DNA of 64,000 nucleotides, from positions 71,708,624 through 71,772,623 of the forward strand of contig CM049308.1 in the NCBI GenBank assembly GCA_026874595.1, read 5' to 3'. The notes below the pieces were generated by a model that was given only the letters and a program-made list of their open reading frames with translations, ran no database searches and was not told the DNA's origin. This stretch comes from Sipunculus nudus. Taxonomy: Eukaryota; Annelida; Sipuncula; Golfingiida; Sipunculidae. Each line of letters begins with the position of its first letter. Within the stretch, counting starts at the first letter, position 1. Position numbers and translations under genes: made by a program. Of the stretch, positions 33,758-47,510 are shown in pieces.

Positions 33758-36040
33758 TTAACTTGTTGATATAACCATAAATACATGTAACTGAGCTATG
33801 TTTGATTTTTGATTTTTCATATTTTTTTTTTCTCAGCACTGTCAAATAGCCCTAATAATCTAAAAATGTTTAAGACACTACTGGAAGCAGCATCTAATTT
33901 ACATGCTGGTTTACAACCAGACTAGAAATCTGATTAATGTTGACCATAAAGCAACAGATCAAGCTCAGTGAGACCAACTATTTAATTTAGCAATTATTCA
34001 AACAGTATTAAGATTATTTATTGAAACCTGCCATTAAATAACAGTGTTTCAGTATGTTTTCTCTGAAATGTGAGAAATAAAGAATATAATAGTATAATTT
34101 CATGTAATTTATAATTTATTATAAGTATAATTTATGAGTATAAAGATCTTAAAAATTTCAAATAAAAAAAAAGCTTAAAAAAGTTCCTGGTGACATACAT
34201 TTAAGTATTTTCATTACATCAACTATTGAAAACATTGAAAGTAAACCAAATTTTCAATTGTGCCACGTTAACAATTTACTTTGGTCATCAAAAAAACTTT
34301 GAACAATCCAATATATTTAAATGTTTCACAGGATAAAGAAATTTTGAGTGAGAATCCCATTGTTACTACTAAAATTATTAGAATATATATTGAAATACGT
34401 TACATTGTCATTGGAGCAAAATAGCATTATATTTGCTTATATGGTCAAGCTGATATGTTTGATATAATATGTTTTTATAATAAAAATAAAATGTATTGAG
34501 TTATTCAAATGTTTTGTTATCATTTGACACAAAATAGGGGTTTGTTTACATATATGCCTGTGTTAGTATGCCTTATTAAATATCAGAATTGGTTTTCAGA
34601 ATCCATCAGATATTTATCGGTTTAAAAGGTGCCTATTTCATGAAATGCATGGGCAATTACACATTTGGGGTGTAACAGATTGTGGGAGGGGAGATATTAA
34701 ATTATAACACAGTTAAAAGTGTTTATTACCCCGTTAAAGTGTTTATTACAATCAACAGCATATATATTTATGCTAATCACTATTACCAACATTATATACC
34801 ATTAGACATGTATCATTGTGTTTGCGAATTCTTTAGACTGTTCATCTCTTGAGTATGTTTTGAACCTAAGTCTGACCCACCATAGATTTCTGCTAACTGT
34901 CGGCTGCTTTATCGTCGCTTTTTTGAGTCCTACAATTTCTTTGAATACTAGTTCATGTCTTTTCTTGGTCGGCATAATACTTAAAGTGATCGAGACAGAG
35001 TATGCGAAACATTTGATACATGTCGTGATGTTTATTTAGCAACCATAATTATTCAGGTGTGGGTAAGTTGCGCAAAGTTGGCCGCACTGTATTTGTATAA
35101 TATTCATACGATCAAACGTACATTAAAGAAAGAAAACAAAGCCTTTAAGTTTGACTATAAGTGGTTATATGCGACATAATTATTTGGACACGCTGATTCT
35201 TATCGATTAATTAAATGACAACTTGCTGATCACATCCGACTCGCACCAAGCAAGCACACGCAGGGGTGAACCCATGCCTTTGAGTATATTAATGAGGGTG
35301 AGCGGTGTACGGCGACACTGCTATGTGAAATAAAATCAGTCACGGTTGAGCGGTTGACCATTCATTAACAGACAGGAACATGTTTCACACCACATAAACA
35401 GCGGACATATATTTCCCGTGAAATTTCTCGCAAAAGTCCGGAAATCCCAAGTCTAGGGGTTTCAACGAAACGAGTTTTTATTTCCGAGAAAGTTACAAAT
35501 GGCTTTCGCCCACCGTTGACTGGTTCCAGTCTAACAATCAGTACATCAAGAATACACAGTCCTCTGGCTTTCGCCCGCCGATAACTGGCTTCAAATACAA
35601 TTTTACAAACACACAGTATGCCTACCCCTACTCGGCTGAGCATAAAACTCAAGGACCAATAGTCGTCCTCTCGCGGAATTTGAAAATACACCCAATCTTC
35701 ATCTCTCGAAATGTCGGCAGACCCTTTTACTATATCATAATATCCGATTGGCTCTCATTTAACATAACCTGACCTGACAAATACATTTGTGTCAACATGG
35801 TATGTCAGCGGTGGACGCTCGATTTGGCCACTGACTGTAATTGCAGCGCTTACTGGCCTGCTTGACCTGGAGATCTGGCCGCAATACAAATATAAGGAGT
35901 GAACGCAACTGACAATCAAACGAATATGAAATATTACGGTGATAAATTCGGGACCAGAAATTCTTATATAATGTTATTTATGAATATACAATGAAGTATC
36001 TTGTCACACCCCAAAGGAATGGACTTTCAAGGTTTTTTTT
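33756..36040. other. no gene recognised; small 65-base direct repeat
   Basis: GGCTTTCGCCCACCGTTGACTG at 35501 recurs as GGCTTTCGCCCGCCGATAACTG at 35566. A 108-codon minus-strand frame covers it (35365-35691) but has no recognisable motif and its length could be chance. Otherwise AT-rich. Confidence 0.4.
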
Positions 36041-36200
36041 AGCTCAGCTCCCTATAAGTCATCTGAGCTATAGCGATCACCCTTTGTCCGTCGTCCGTCC
36101 GGCAGAAACCTAACCGTTTTAGCTAGAAACTTGAAGCTATACATCCTAGGAGGTCCATGAAAAATTTCCTTGGAAACCTAAAATTTGGGCTCTGTTACCC

Positions 36201-36792
36201 ATAGCCTATGTTAAAGGCTTTTGATCGATTGCAGTTTGGTAAACTGTTCAAAGTTATATTGAAAAGAGAATTTCCTCCTTGTGTCATTAAAATTTTGTAT
36301 GAAATGTACACCAAACAGAGCATAACAGTGAAGTGGATGAATTGTCACTCGGTCAGTTTTTCAGCAACAAACGAAGTGAGACAGGGAGGAGTGGTAAGCC
36401 CACTTTTATATAATATGTATATCTTGATGTTCTTGTCAATGAGCTTAAAAAATGACGGAACAGGTTGCCATATTGGACACTTATTCTCTGGATGCCTGGC
36501 CTATGCCGACGATCTCACGTTATTGAGCCCTTCGGTTAATGGTCTACAGCGCATGCTAGACAGGTGCTAGACATGAAGCCATTTCTGTGCGCGATGGCTT
36601 GCTTGATATACAGACACTAGACCATGCTATGATAACAGCTCTAATTGAAGAGCTGTCGACTGGAAATTTATTTTACGGCTGTAAAAACCTTTGCACTGCT
36701 TCTTCCCCCCCCCCCCCCCGTTATCTATTCACCTTATTGGACATTACTGATGTCTGTACGTGTAAATGTACGAAATAAATATTATATATATA

Positions 36793-36848
<56 letters not shown>
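36201..36848 (+). pseudogene. non-LTR retrotransposon (LINE) reverse-transcriptase fragment
   Basis: The open frame 36208-36570 reads KAFDRLQFGKLF, then FPPCVIKILYEMYT, EVRQGGVVSPLLYNMYI and CLAYADDLTLL. These are the RT palm motifs around the first catalytic Asp (AFD), the RQGG.VSPLLYN motif and the YADD box of metazoan LINEs. Endonuclease, thumb and most of the enzyme are missing. The frame stops at 36568-36570 in RMLDRC, where related proteins continue, suggesting a small frameshift. A C run (36705-36719) and (AT)n follow to the resumed A unit. The clade cannot be told from this piece. Broken and inactive. Confidence 0.85.
36780..36847 (+). repeat. (AT)n microsatellite at the end of the LINE fragment
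   Basis: About 65 bases of alternating AT, placed where the LINE-derived insert ends and A3 resumes. Confidence 0.95.
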
Positions 36849-37892
36849 CCTCTGAGCTATGGGGCTAGTAAATACCCCCCGAATAATTTAAAACATTTGA
36901 TACAAAAGCTGCAGCATCTGAAGAAGTAATGCACTGATCGCAATGATTCTGTTGCATACATATTGATCATAGAGTGTTTCATCAGTTACTGCAGAGTAGT
37001 GGCACCACCTGAATTTTTGTTTTCGATTTTTACGCATTTTTTCTCTATTATTGAGACCTTCAAATGAAGCGGTCATCTTTTAACAAGGCACAAATTGTCA
37101 ATATTAGACTTAAAATCTTCTAACTTGACATCTATGGAGGTCCATGAAAAATATCCCAAGACACCTGAAATTAGGTCTCTAATACACATATCCTCTGAGC
37201 TATAGGGCTCGCAGTACCCTCCAGAATAATTAAAAACATGATACAAAAGCTGCAGTATCCAAACATCTAATGCATTGATCGCCACAACTCAAAGCAGGTA
37301 TATTCATTATGAGTGTTTCGTCAGTTACTGCAGACTGGTGGCGCCTCCTAAATTTTTTTCGAATTTATGGCATTTTCCTCTCTATTTTTGAGACTTTCAA
37401 ATGAATTGGTCTGGCTGCTTAATTTAAAAGGGTACAAATTGTAACCGTTAGACCTAGAAATTTCCAACTTAACATTTATGGAGGTCTCAGGCAAATCTCC
37501 CTGAAAACCTGAAATTAGGTCATGATTTTTTTTTCGAAATTAGGGGCGAAAAGATGTTTTTTTCAAGCACTCGGTGAGTCAGATGGGGCACGAATTGTAT
37601 CCATTTGACCTATAATCCTCAAACATGACTTTCAGGGAGGTCCCAAAAAAAATCTTCAAACCTTAAATAATTCACTGTGACCCATTTTCTGCCAGCAGTG
37701 TGGATGAACATGATTTTAACACTGCATTAGTCAGATGGGCAAAAATGGTAGCAGCTGGATGTAGAATACTTAAACTGTAACCCATATCTGAGGTCTATTT
37801 GCAAAATGTATGATTGAGCACTCTGGGGGTCATTTACCCAATGATCAAGGCTGCTTGAATTCAGCTGACCGTCATGGACAATGGCCGCTTGT

Positions 37893-40288
37893 TTAACGGT
37901 GAACTTAACCGGCTGAAGCACGCACACACACTAAAAAGAATGAGAAAGACGTGTGTAACATAAACAATAAAAATATATTAAAATTAGACTTACAGTTCTC
38001 TGGAGAGGCGTTCCACGCGCAAGGTTCAATAATCAATAGAAACCATGTGATAATACAAATTCACAGAGTCCTGATTTATTCAGCCACTCTCCACAAGCAA
38101 AATTAACAGAACGTTCGCCTGGCCCCACGGGTGCTGGTCACATAATCGACTTTAATATGGTGATGAGTCCAGGCGGTTTACCACTATACACACGAGGAGC
38201 AAGCACTTCTCGCCGCCAAACAAATCACTGGCTTGACACATTCTTTTCTGTTGAAGTAATCGCTTCACTGAATCACTGACAGATAGGTCCACAGCTTTCT
38301 CTGTAGCACCTCTTCCAGACAATGTCTGTCCCTATATAATCATCCAGGGTAAATACGGTAATCTATACCCGAACATGTCACTGCACTCGAAAATATTAGG
38401 TACCATTTACAATGATCAGCGTATCAATTGTCCTGGCGTGTTCCTGGGCTTCACCACGGCGTATACACATCGGCTGCTTACAAGTCCTTCTGTAAACATA
38501 ATTCACAAGTCCGTTAGTGAGATTACGTAGGTCGCTCGCGGACTCTTACATACATTACACCGGAAAAGCTGATCAGATGACAGATTACCACGGACCCTCC
38601 TCTGGACCGACAAACTGTCAGACTACACCATCTAGCGCGCTGACTTAGGAGAGTGTGCCTTTACTTTCGGGTTTCCAGCATATATACTGATGCTTACGCC
38701 ACACATCCTGAGCGCTTTTGGCCTGTCGCCTTACAATATGATGTGTCCTGTCGTTCATTGCATGAATACTAAAATGGACACGTATCAAGAGACTCAAGTA
38801 AAGGTAAAATCAAGAATGCAGGTGCGTTGCCTTTCTAGACTACAGTAAATAATGTTATTACAGGAACCGTCTAGACTAAGGCCTGTAAAGAACCAATTCT
38901 CACGGAATTATAACTGTACTGAAATCAACATCAAATAAAACACCTGGGTTCTCTAAACTTACGTTCTCACACTAACATCGATGCATGATATTGCAAATTA
39001 ATAAACAAAAAAATAATAATAACAATCGACTGCTTTTACTATCCTTACATGAACGAGCAATACTATAATAATAGAATAAACAAGTCACAGTTCTCTGGTG
39101 ACATATCTAACAAACTGAAGTTAATGAGTCATGTATTCTACATGAATGATCATTGGGTTAACTTGTGTAAAATAATTTGTTCTGTTTCCATCCATTACCA
39201 ATATCTCTATTCATGCTATGGCAACCGTGTCTCTTGTTTTAAAAGTAAAAATTAATTTATACAAGACAACTGAAGTTCCATTGAAATATTGAGATTTTCC
39301 ACAGAATTTAATTTAAATTTGCTAAATTTTAACCTCAACCGTCACGTACATTGAAGTGTGTGTGTGTGTGTGTCTGATGGCGTGTGTGTCTCACGTGCAA
39401 GTTGTATATTGGTATGCTCCAGTATGAGGAATAATGACGACAGTCAGGTGTAAATTGCCGGTATCTGACTCTTGACTTCGAGTAAAAATAATAATACCTG
39501 AAGAATGGTTTATAATTATTCAGCTCTTTGCTTCTCAGATAAAATATATAAAAAAACATGTATTAAATTTTGAATCTATGAGGGTTTAACGTGTTTTTAC
39601 CTTTTAGCTTTGAGCACTTTCGAGGTCGACCTCTGAGGTTCGACGCCATGACCATGAGGATATATACGTTTTTCTTCGTTCTGAAATAAAATCCTGTTTA
39701 TCAGCCAGTACCTGTCAGACAGAATTAGCTTTTTAGTATGGAAAGTTGCATGGGTAATGACAATATTGGGGCCTAGGCAGACAAGGGCCTCACACTATTT
39801 GGAAAAGTATAGTGTGAGTTACTGTCCTGGATAATAAGCCCTTAACATCGGTAAACAACCTTCAAACAACCTTACTGGCCTTTAAAAGCTGAAAAATAGA
39901 ATTATATAAGCTTAAGATTTTCCGGCTTGCACCTTTTCCTTCCCATTTCTTGCATGTGAGAGTTATGTTTATACGAACACTTCCGGTCCACTTGTTTACT
40001 TGTATCAGGGTGTTGAACTACCGTTTCCTAAGATCCTCTCTCCGGCCCTGTCTATCTTCTATATATAGCAGCATTAAATAAATCATCAGACACTAAGAAG
40101 TGTAAGTATTACCGTTATGTTATTCCACACTAATACATAATACATAAGGAACTGTCCTGCCTCAAGTCATTATCTTATAGTATAGGGATGTCATGTAGTC
40201 ATTTTCCAATGCTGGTGTTTTATGGAGAGAAGGAGAGTACTAAATAAAGTGTTTATACCACACAAAAACAATATTCCTCCATATCCAA
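37893..40288. other. no feature recognised; less AT-rich middle part
   Basis: 37980-38740 has higher GC than its surroundings but no frame with recognisable motifs. A short (GT)n lies at 39356-39373. No RNA gene seen. Confidence 0.35.
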
Positions 40289-40476
40289 AGGCGGATCCGG
40301 AATTTTAAAAAAGGGGGTTCAACTAGGAGGAGAAATGAAAACCTAAAAAAGGATTCAAGGTCCGGAAAGACGGCAAAATATGGTCTAAAACCCTTTGAAA
40401 AGGTTTCGGCGAAAGAAAAAAAAAGGGGGGGGGGGGGATGCGGACCTCCTGGATCCCCCCTCCGGTTCCGCTTCAG
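40289..40476 (+). mobile_element. M-type MITE-like repeat M3, both ends present
   Basis: About 188 bp from AAGGCGGATCCGGA to TCCGGTTCCGCTTC, an inverted terminal repeat with two mismatches. Interior: GGGGGTTCAACTAGGAGG, AAAACCTAAAAAAGGATT, GGTCCGGAAAGACGGCAAAA, TGGTCTAAAACCCTTTGAAA, a G run and GGACCTCCTGGATCCCCCC. This copy serves as the reference for M1, M2, M4 and M5, and as the unoccupied form of the A2 insertion site. Superfamily unknown; target duplication not clear. Confidence 0.7.
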
Positions 40477-43400
40477 GCATATTTTTTCCCTGTTTTTCTT
40501 TAGATAATTAATTTGTTAATGAGTGCAAACTGGTTTTTCTGAAGTTATTTTGCGTGTAAAAGGTATAATTCATATTGTTTTCTTCATATGAATATTTTCG
40601 TATCTTTCCTTTGTATATACAAAATTCCATATATTATGTCACGACGGATATTTTTTTAAATCCTAATATCCGTAAAATAATAAGTTTTAATAACTCTAAG
40701 CCGGAAATCAAGTGTAGAGAGAATTGCATGTAATTAAACGATACAACTTTATATGATACTTTTTTTATAATAAACACTGTGAACTAGTTTATTTTAACAG
40801 GGGCTAATTACATGTAACTTGCGAGCGAAACTTTTCTTATATTCTGCAATGAGGGTAATCACGGAATGGCTCGTTATAAAACGGAACTTCAAAATCTTAA
40901 CTTATGGAAAAGTCTCGTAATTCCTGGAATATCCTTTTTAATGTTAAAGGTTATATCTGAAGTCCAAGCCTTGTCTAAAGGGCAAATTATAAGCGGTCAA
41001 TGAATGTCAAACTTGAAGCTTGAACATTGAACCAGCCTTATTACGCCTCAGATGTTTGTTATTTGTCCAGTGACTGGGAAACTGAAATGGATCTGTCAGC
41101 AGCAGTATACGTAAACCAGACGTCAATATGATTGACATGAAAAAAACCTAGAGATGTTAGTTTTATCTTGTTGTCTCTTAAGCTAAAAATTCTATATGCA
41201 TGAAATGTGGATCCAGCACGCGGAATACGTATCTGGTAAAAGGAATCGCTAAATGTAGCGATTTTTGCCGGTTCAGCATGGCATCCGGGGGCGACAAAAG
41301 GAAAATATGCATATTCCCGTACCGGTACATAAGAAATCTCTCAACACACATTCCGCGTTCCGTGCATACGGAATCTGAACTTTTTCAAATATAATACAGA
41401 GATGTTCATTATCTCCTCCGCCTACTTTGAAGGTTAAGTAAACCTATTCCATGTGCGTTTGTTGTGTGATGGGAGGATTTCATCCAGATCCCAGACTTTG
41501 TCCTGATTTGATTGGCTGGTACACATGTGATATGATGGACTGAATTTTATCAACAACTCAGATCTAGCAATGCATGTTGTTTTTATTCTCTGCTGAAAAT
41601 TTGGGACTGACAGAGGCAGAAATACTGTGCTTCTACTGAGATCTAGAATTTTTAGTCACAGGGGATTACCCAGCGTGTGACGTCACTGCCGATTTGACAG
41701 TGCTCATAGATGTGCCAATAGTTTTTGAACAAATCACACAACCTCATGTTTTTAGATGAAAAATAGATAGAAAAAATGTTTTTCCTCCAGGAATTGGGCT
41801 TATTTTATGTAAAATGTATATTAATATTTTTTTTCATAGGCAATTATGTTATATGATAATATAATGAGATTTGGAATACGTTTGCTTGACCTGAAATAAT
41901 CTCACACACTTCGTCAGGAGGCATAATGTTTTTCTTGCATTTGGTTTGTTTGACCGAGCGACTTTATATATTCAAAAATGTTATGAATGGATTCTTATGA
42001 AATTTTGTTGAGGATTATGGTAACACATTAAGAGCATAATGTTGGGTGCAATCTAGACCACCATTATATGTTTTTGTTTAAAGGATTCTCTGACATTTAA
42101 GATCTTTGACATTGAGAAATATTGTAAAGACGTAAATGTATACTTTCGAAAGGAAAGTAATATTAACGATCTTATGGTCGAGAATGATGGCGCAGGTATT
42201 TGCTCACTAAGGCTCTCTGGTTGCCCGCATGTTACTAGAGAGGAAGTCCATGTAGATGTTCAGAGAGACATTGGAATCATGAGACACGTGCCCTAATTTA
42301 CAAACAGACATGAGCGCCAGGGCCGGGTAAACCTCTTGGGTCTCAATCGCCACTGCAGTGGAGTTTGAAAGATGTCATGAATATCCATGACTTTTAACTG
42401 AGTGCGTTGTTTACTCAAATATTGTCACGGGTTGAAAACGTGATTTTTCAGACTTGAGTCAGATTTATTAGGACACGTGGACCATAAGATCATACGAGAG
42501 TCGAACTTCTACTTGTAATGAAGGTTACTGTTTTTGTTAAATGTTTTCCGCAAATTAAAATGGACAATTGTAGAGATAATCTGAGTGATTCAGAAAAAAA
42601 TATGGCGATTTTATTGCCACGGTAATGGACATGTTGAATAAAATCATAAGTTACGGTTTAAGTTTTAATCAAAGAAAGATGAATATCTCTATCGTATTTT
42701 ATTTAAATTCTAATTGAATTAGTTTAATATCAGCAAGAAAATATTCTTAGTCTCATAGGCTTAGGCTGCATGTCCTAACTGTAATTCAAAAAGGGACTTT
42801 CCATCAAATTGATAATTATTGAAAACCAATGCCAAAGAAGATGTTGACGGGTGACGAGCTACAAGGTTGACTGGAATTAGTCCCAGGCACGGCCAGCTCC
42901 CTCAACAACTTGGAAAGTAAATCAAGATAGATATTAAGAGTCCAGTTTCAGCTTCCAAATATTTTTTAAAGAGAATATACGTAGGAATATACAGGTGAAG
43001 ATGATGATGTTGTTCGGTTCGTCGATTTGTCATGTAGCTGATTCTGTTGTGTTTTACAATCTTTCTCAGAATTATTAATTATTGTAGGTCTACAAAAAAA
43101 TTTATTGAATTGTTATCAAATTGCATTTCATCGACATACTTACTATATGTAATTAAATGCGACTTGGCGTTAAATCGTGAAAATTCAAAATCTTTAATTG
43201 AAGTTTATTTTGTTGAACATTAATGTATTAAAACTGAAAAAAAAAACATAAAGAGATATTTTGGAGAGCTTTGCTTCAGACCCATAAGGACAACACCGTA
43301 AATCACACATGCACGAGCCTTGTTGGCTGAGTAAATTGAGCTGGTCAATTTGCAGGTTACCGGCAGAATACACCTCCCCTCCTCCTTCCCCACGGGCAAA

Positions 43401-46400
43401 ACCCCTCTATGATGATGATTACAACAGTACATAACAAGGAAAAACACACACAATTATTTCACTCTCAGCTCAATAAATGAAATATACATATTTTTATGAA
43501 ACTAAATTTTGCCGAGTTTTCTATACTATTTTTAATAATTATTTACATTTGATTTGAACATTCTAGAACATTCTGTGAACCTTTGCGGATCTGTGATATG
43601 TGATGATTTACGATTATGCAATACGACAACTGAAGCATACCACATCCTAAACTATCTCACTATGACATAAATTATCTCTAAATCGCTATGTTTTACAATA
43701 TGCGTTTTATTCAATTTTATATTCTTGTCACATCCCCTAAAACATGTCCCCCCCCCAACCCCGCTGAAACAATGCTCATTTTCCATCCTTTGGCGCCCCC
43801 GGATGACTGTATAGTTTCATAATAATAATGCCATCCACAAGAATATCTATGGATGGACACTGAGTTTAAATAATTCATAATGCTTAAAATTCATAACGAG
43901 TTATGTATAAAAATTACTCTTGGGTTAATACTTACTATTAACTCTGATTGTTTAATCTTGAAATTATAGTCGAATTAAAAATCTTACGAGGCTAATAAGA
44001 ACGATAGTCTTTTAAAATCGTTAAGCCTGCTCATTAAACCTTATCGGATTGGTGTAAATTAATTCACTGACACCTCAGTCTTTCAGAAATAGGGCTCCGA
44101 CAATACTTTAATAAGATGTCATCTCTTTCATCAAAGCAAAGACGCCAATATCTGGTGGGCGTTGATGCCGGTAATGAATATCCTCTTTGATCGAAATTTT
44201 CAGTCTTAATTATGTCACTGAAATCTTTCTTCTGAGACAATATTTGACCACTTTCGTTTCCCGTCCTACACCCGGGAGAATCACAATGCCTGACTGATTG
44301 ATTAACGTCCTTCCATTAACCGTCTTTACCAGGGTTTAATGGTCTGTTATAGCCATGCTTTATTTTGTCTCTCTTGATGGGCGTCGCTAATATTTTCTCT
44401 TTTTTTAATTTCTTAACCTTTGAGCAGTTATAGTCCGTTTCCCTGCATGATGATGACGATGAAAATATGAGAAGAATAATCAGGCTTGCTCAACTGGGGG
44501 TTGAAAAATAACCTAGAAATCTGCTTTGATGTTAATTTTCCTGTTGATTTAATAATTGCTTTTCATGTTAAAAAGTTCGTTGTTCTATAAATCAAGGCTC
44601 AGTAATTTTTACACAACCATCGAAAATGCATGGAGGTGGAGATCTAGCAAGGCTTTGGATAAATCTTATGAGGATAATTGCTTATTTTGCTCTCATTCAC
44701 CGGTCTTTTGAAGCTTGCAAGTTACTACGAAAACTGTTCCTATCTGTTACGGGTATTTTTTTTTATTTAACAATGATTATTTCCTAAACACGTAAGATGA
44801 ATATGTGATGAACAGTAATATTCTCAGTCTATTGGAGATAAAAAGAATTACCTGCTTACGTAGATATGAATAAGAAAGCAAGAAAGAAGCCATTTGACCA
44901 TATATGTTTATATGTGCAGTGTGAGCCTAAATGGAAGACTTGCAGGTGAAAAATGAAATTAAGTAAATAATAAAGTGAATAGTAATTTGTTTTAAATGTC
45001 GAGAAACAAGTTTTACTCCCCACGCATTGTGCATGGGTATATCCAATGGCTGTCAGTTACATCATACGGACGATGTACATCAGTACATGGCCCGTGGTGC
45101 TGTAGAGCCAAAACACATGACTTTGATGCGTAGGAAAAGTAAACCATATACATGTACTCCTGTTTTTCTGCCCAAAATTATGTATAGAATAAAGCTGTTT
45201 TACGGTAATGAGCAATGCTTGGCAAAAATGTTTCTAGGAATTCCACATGATTAGTATTGCAGGGTTTATTAGTCAATAATTGAAACGTAAGAAACCGTCT
45301 TAGAAGGAAACCTTTCCTGTGCGATCACGACATATGGTTGGAGCGGAGGTGGGTCTCATTAGAACTTAGCGTTGGGTATCTAAGCCGAAAAAAATATGTC
45401 TCCTGAACCGTTGTTAGGTCAATTTCCGCGAAAAAAAAAATCCTTACAAATGTGACAGTGTTGTAGTCGATCCACAATTTTCGGGTCTGAGTGCATGTCC
45501 GAGTGAAGTCTGGGTGAGAACCCTTTAGAAATTTAGTCCAAGTACGAGTACTAGTCCAATAAAAATATATTTATAAAAATGGAAATCTGAGATATACGTA
45601 TATATATATTTTTTTTTTCGTCTGTTTTTATTCCTTTGGAGATATAGAACAAGAATACACAGAAAAAGTCGGATCACCCCGTATTCCTTTAGGGTTGAAT
45701 TACGGAGCTTGAGGTCCGTCCTGTTTGGCCATTCAGATGAGCATTATATATTTACCAATTTATTAATTCTGCTTGAAATATCTTGTCACTTGATTGTATA
45801 AATCTTAATCTTTGTGGTGTGTTTTGCAATATTAACGTTAGACCTTGGACGACCTTTTTTCTGATTGACTCAAGATTGGCTTGGCCTGATTTCTCTTGTC
45901 TTTGTCTCCGTCGGAGTACATTTCCGAGTCCATGACCATCGAGTCCAAGTCGAGATTGATGTCTTTGTAAAGTGTACTAGGGTCGAGACTCGAGTCCTGC
46001 ATCTCTGAAATGTTGGCTTATTTGTCTAGTATTTTTTAAAATTTCAATCCAACTAACAGTGGCCGTATACATTAATTCAACTCGAAATCAAACACCAATC
46101 GTGTTACATAAATGACCGGATGCGACATAGTGCATTAACATTCAAGAAAACTGACGGTTTTAACAAATTGAACGAAAGGTTTCTCATGCAATGTCCGCCA
46201 GATAATACTTAAAAAGCAGAGAATGTCGAAAAGTATGAACTGGACTATTTTACTACCTATTTAACTATGAATCTTCCATTGCTGGTTATATTTTAGCTCC
46301 CATGTGTATGTAAAGTCAATTGAAATTTAAGAAAAAAATGAAAAGTTCCAGATGGAGTAATTAGCATATTAAGTTAATGAGTACTTACAATGTGTTTACT

Positions 46401-46689
46401 AAATACGGTGCCAAGTCGCTATTACCTTTGGTTCCGAAGCAGTAATAAACGTTGCGAACTGTCATGAATCTGTACGGTATGAAAACCCTATAAATACAAA
46501 AAAAACCCTTTTAAATGGTCCCAGATGGTGTCATAAGAGCGAAGTTTTACTGTACATGTTACTAACGTTTTTTTAGCGCTTAACTTTTCTTCTCGTCCAT
46601 TGTTTTCTACTTTTTAAATTCTCTTCCCCGGGGACTCATAACCGTTCTTTATATTAATTACTAGTTAATATCACCATCCCCAGTCAAAA
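40477..46689. other. no gene recognised
   Basis: Six kilobases without a convincing exon. 45480-46000 has repeated CGAGTCC/GAGTCC and ACTCGAGTCC motifs in both orientations, suggesting a decayed inverted repeat element. A C run is at 43748. Frames at 41200-41394 and 45027-45254 have no recognisable motifs. Confidence 0.35.
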
Positions 46690-47400
46690 GGGAGTGGGAG
46701 AAATATATATATATTGACTAAAATAAAAGTGTCGAAAGATTTTGCAAAATTACCAAATTTCATAAAAATACAAAGTTAAACAAGAATACACACTTTTACC
46801 CACTCTGGTTAGGAGACTTTATGACCCATGTTCCTTGTCGAGTTATTGCATCACCTATGAAATATAAAAAACACACTAAAAAATGATTTTAAAAAATGTA
46901 AAAAAAATCAGTTTGGACTAATACCTAATCAAGTAAGGAGACCCATAAGATACACCTGCCGTTGTAATCGAGGTATAGTAAATCATATATGAGTATGGTG
47001 TATTTTAAAAGAATATTGTGTATTTTAAAACTGAAAGTGCAAAAGAAGTGCAAAGGTCACTCAAGTGTTACAAAATTGACATTTGCAATTAAAATAAGAA
47101 GTGGACATATGTAACAGTGCTTCAGAAATCCTTTCTCATATGACATGTTTGTTCTAAATTTCAAAATTCATAAAGAAGTCCCAAAATCACTCACGTATGA
47201 CCAAAAATTAACAGGTTAGGAGACCCAAAAGGAAACTTGCTTCGTTAAAAATAGTTTTGAGATATCACTGCGCATATGAAATGTAAAAGTGGGGATAGAA
47301 ATCATTAAAATCATTCAAGTTGGACCAAATCCTAATCAGATCAGGAAATCAATATACTACACCTGCTATTATCATCAAAAGTACATCCAAATAATTTTGT
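46690..47400 (-). repeat. 407-bp satellite units, about 1.7 copies
   Basis: TTAGGAGAC at 46809 and 47216, and TTGGACTAATACCTAATCA at 46912 against TTGGACCAAATCCTAATCA at 47319, both about 407 apart. Orientation is taken from the flanking end at 47410-47510. Confidence 0.7.
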
Positions 47401-47409
47401 ATATATTGT

Positions 47410-47510
47410 GTCGCTAACGTACGGACTGACGGACAAACAGACCGACGTAGCCGATCACTATATCCACCGCTCCGCTGACGGATGGAGAAGAGAGGGATAA
47501 TAAGTTGGCT
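47410..47510 (-). mobile_element. 5' end of a satellite-cored element, inverted
   Basis: On the minus strand the segment reads GGATATAGTGATCGGC, then GGTCTGTTTGTCCGTCAGTCC, close to the AGCTATAGCGATCAC...GTCCGTC start of elements A2 and A3. Together with the 407-bp units it suggests a fourth relative of the A class on the opposite strand. Confidence 0.5.

Larger units (their letters stand above)
36041..37892 (+). mobile_element. element A3, satellite-cored, interrupted by a LINE fragment
   Basis: Starts with AGCTCAGCT after a T run, AGTCATCTGAGCTATAGCG and GTCCGTCGTCCGTCC as in A2. After the first CTGTTACCCATA the unit is broken at about 36201 and resumes at about 36848 with TCCTCTGAGCTATGGGGCT, followed by two A-type units (GCAGACTGGTGGCGCC at 37329 on) and a diverged tail. 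The 3' end has TTCAGCTGACCGTCATGG, hairpin-capable GGACAATGGCC and GCTTGTTT, as in the A termini. Confidence 0.7.

Noticed and set aside
33597-33845. Frame rich in Ile-Tyr repeats
   Set aside because: Translation of an (AT)n microsatellite.
35365-35691. A 108-codon minus-strand frame
   Set aside because: It spans a small direct repeat, lacks recognisable motifs, and no neighbouring exon supports it.
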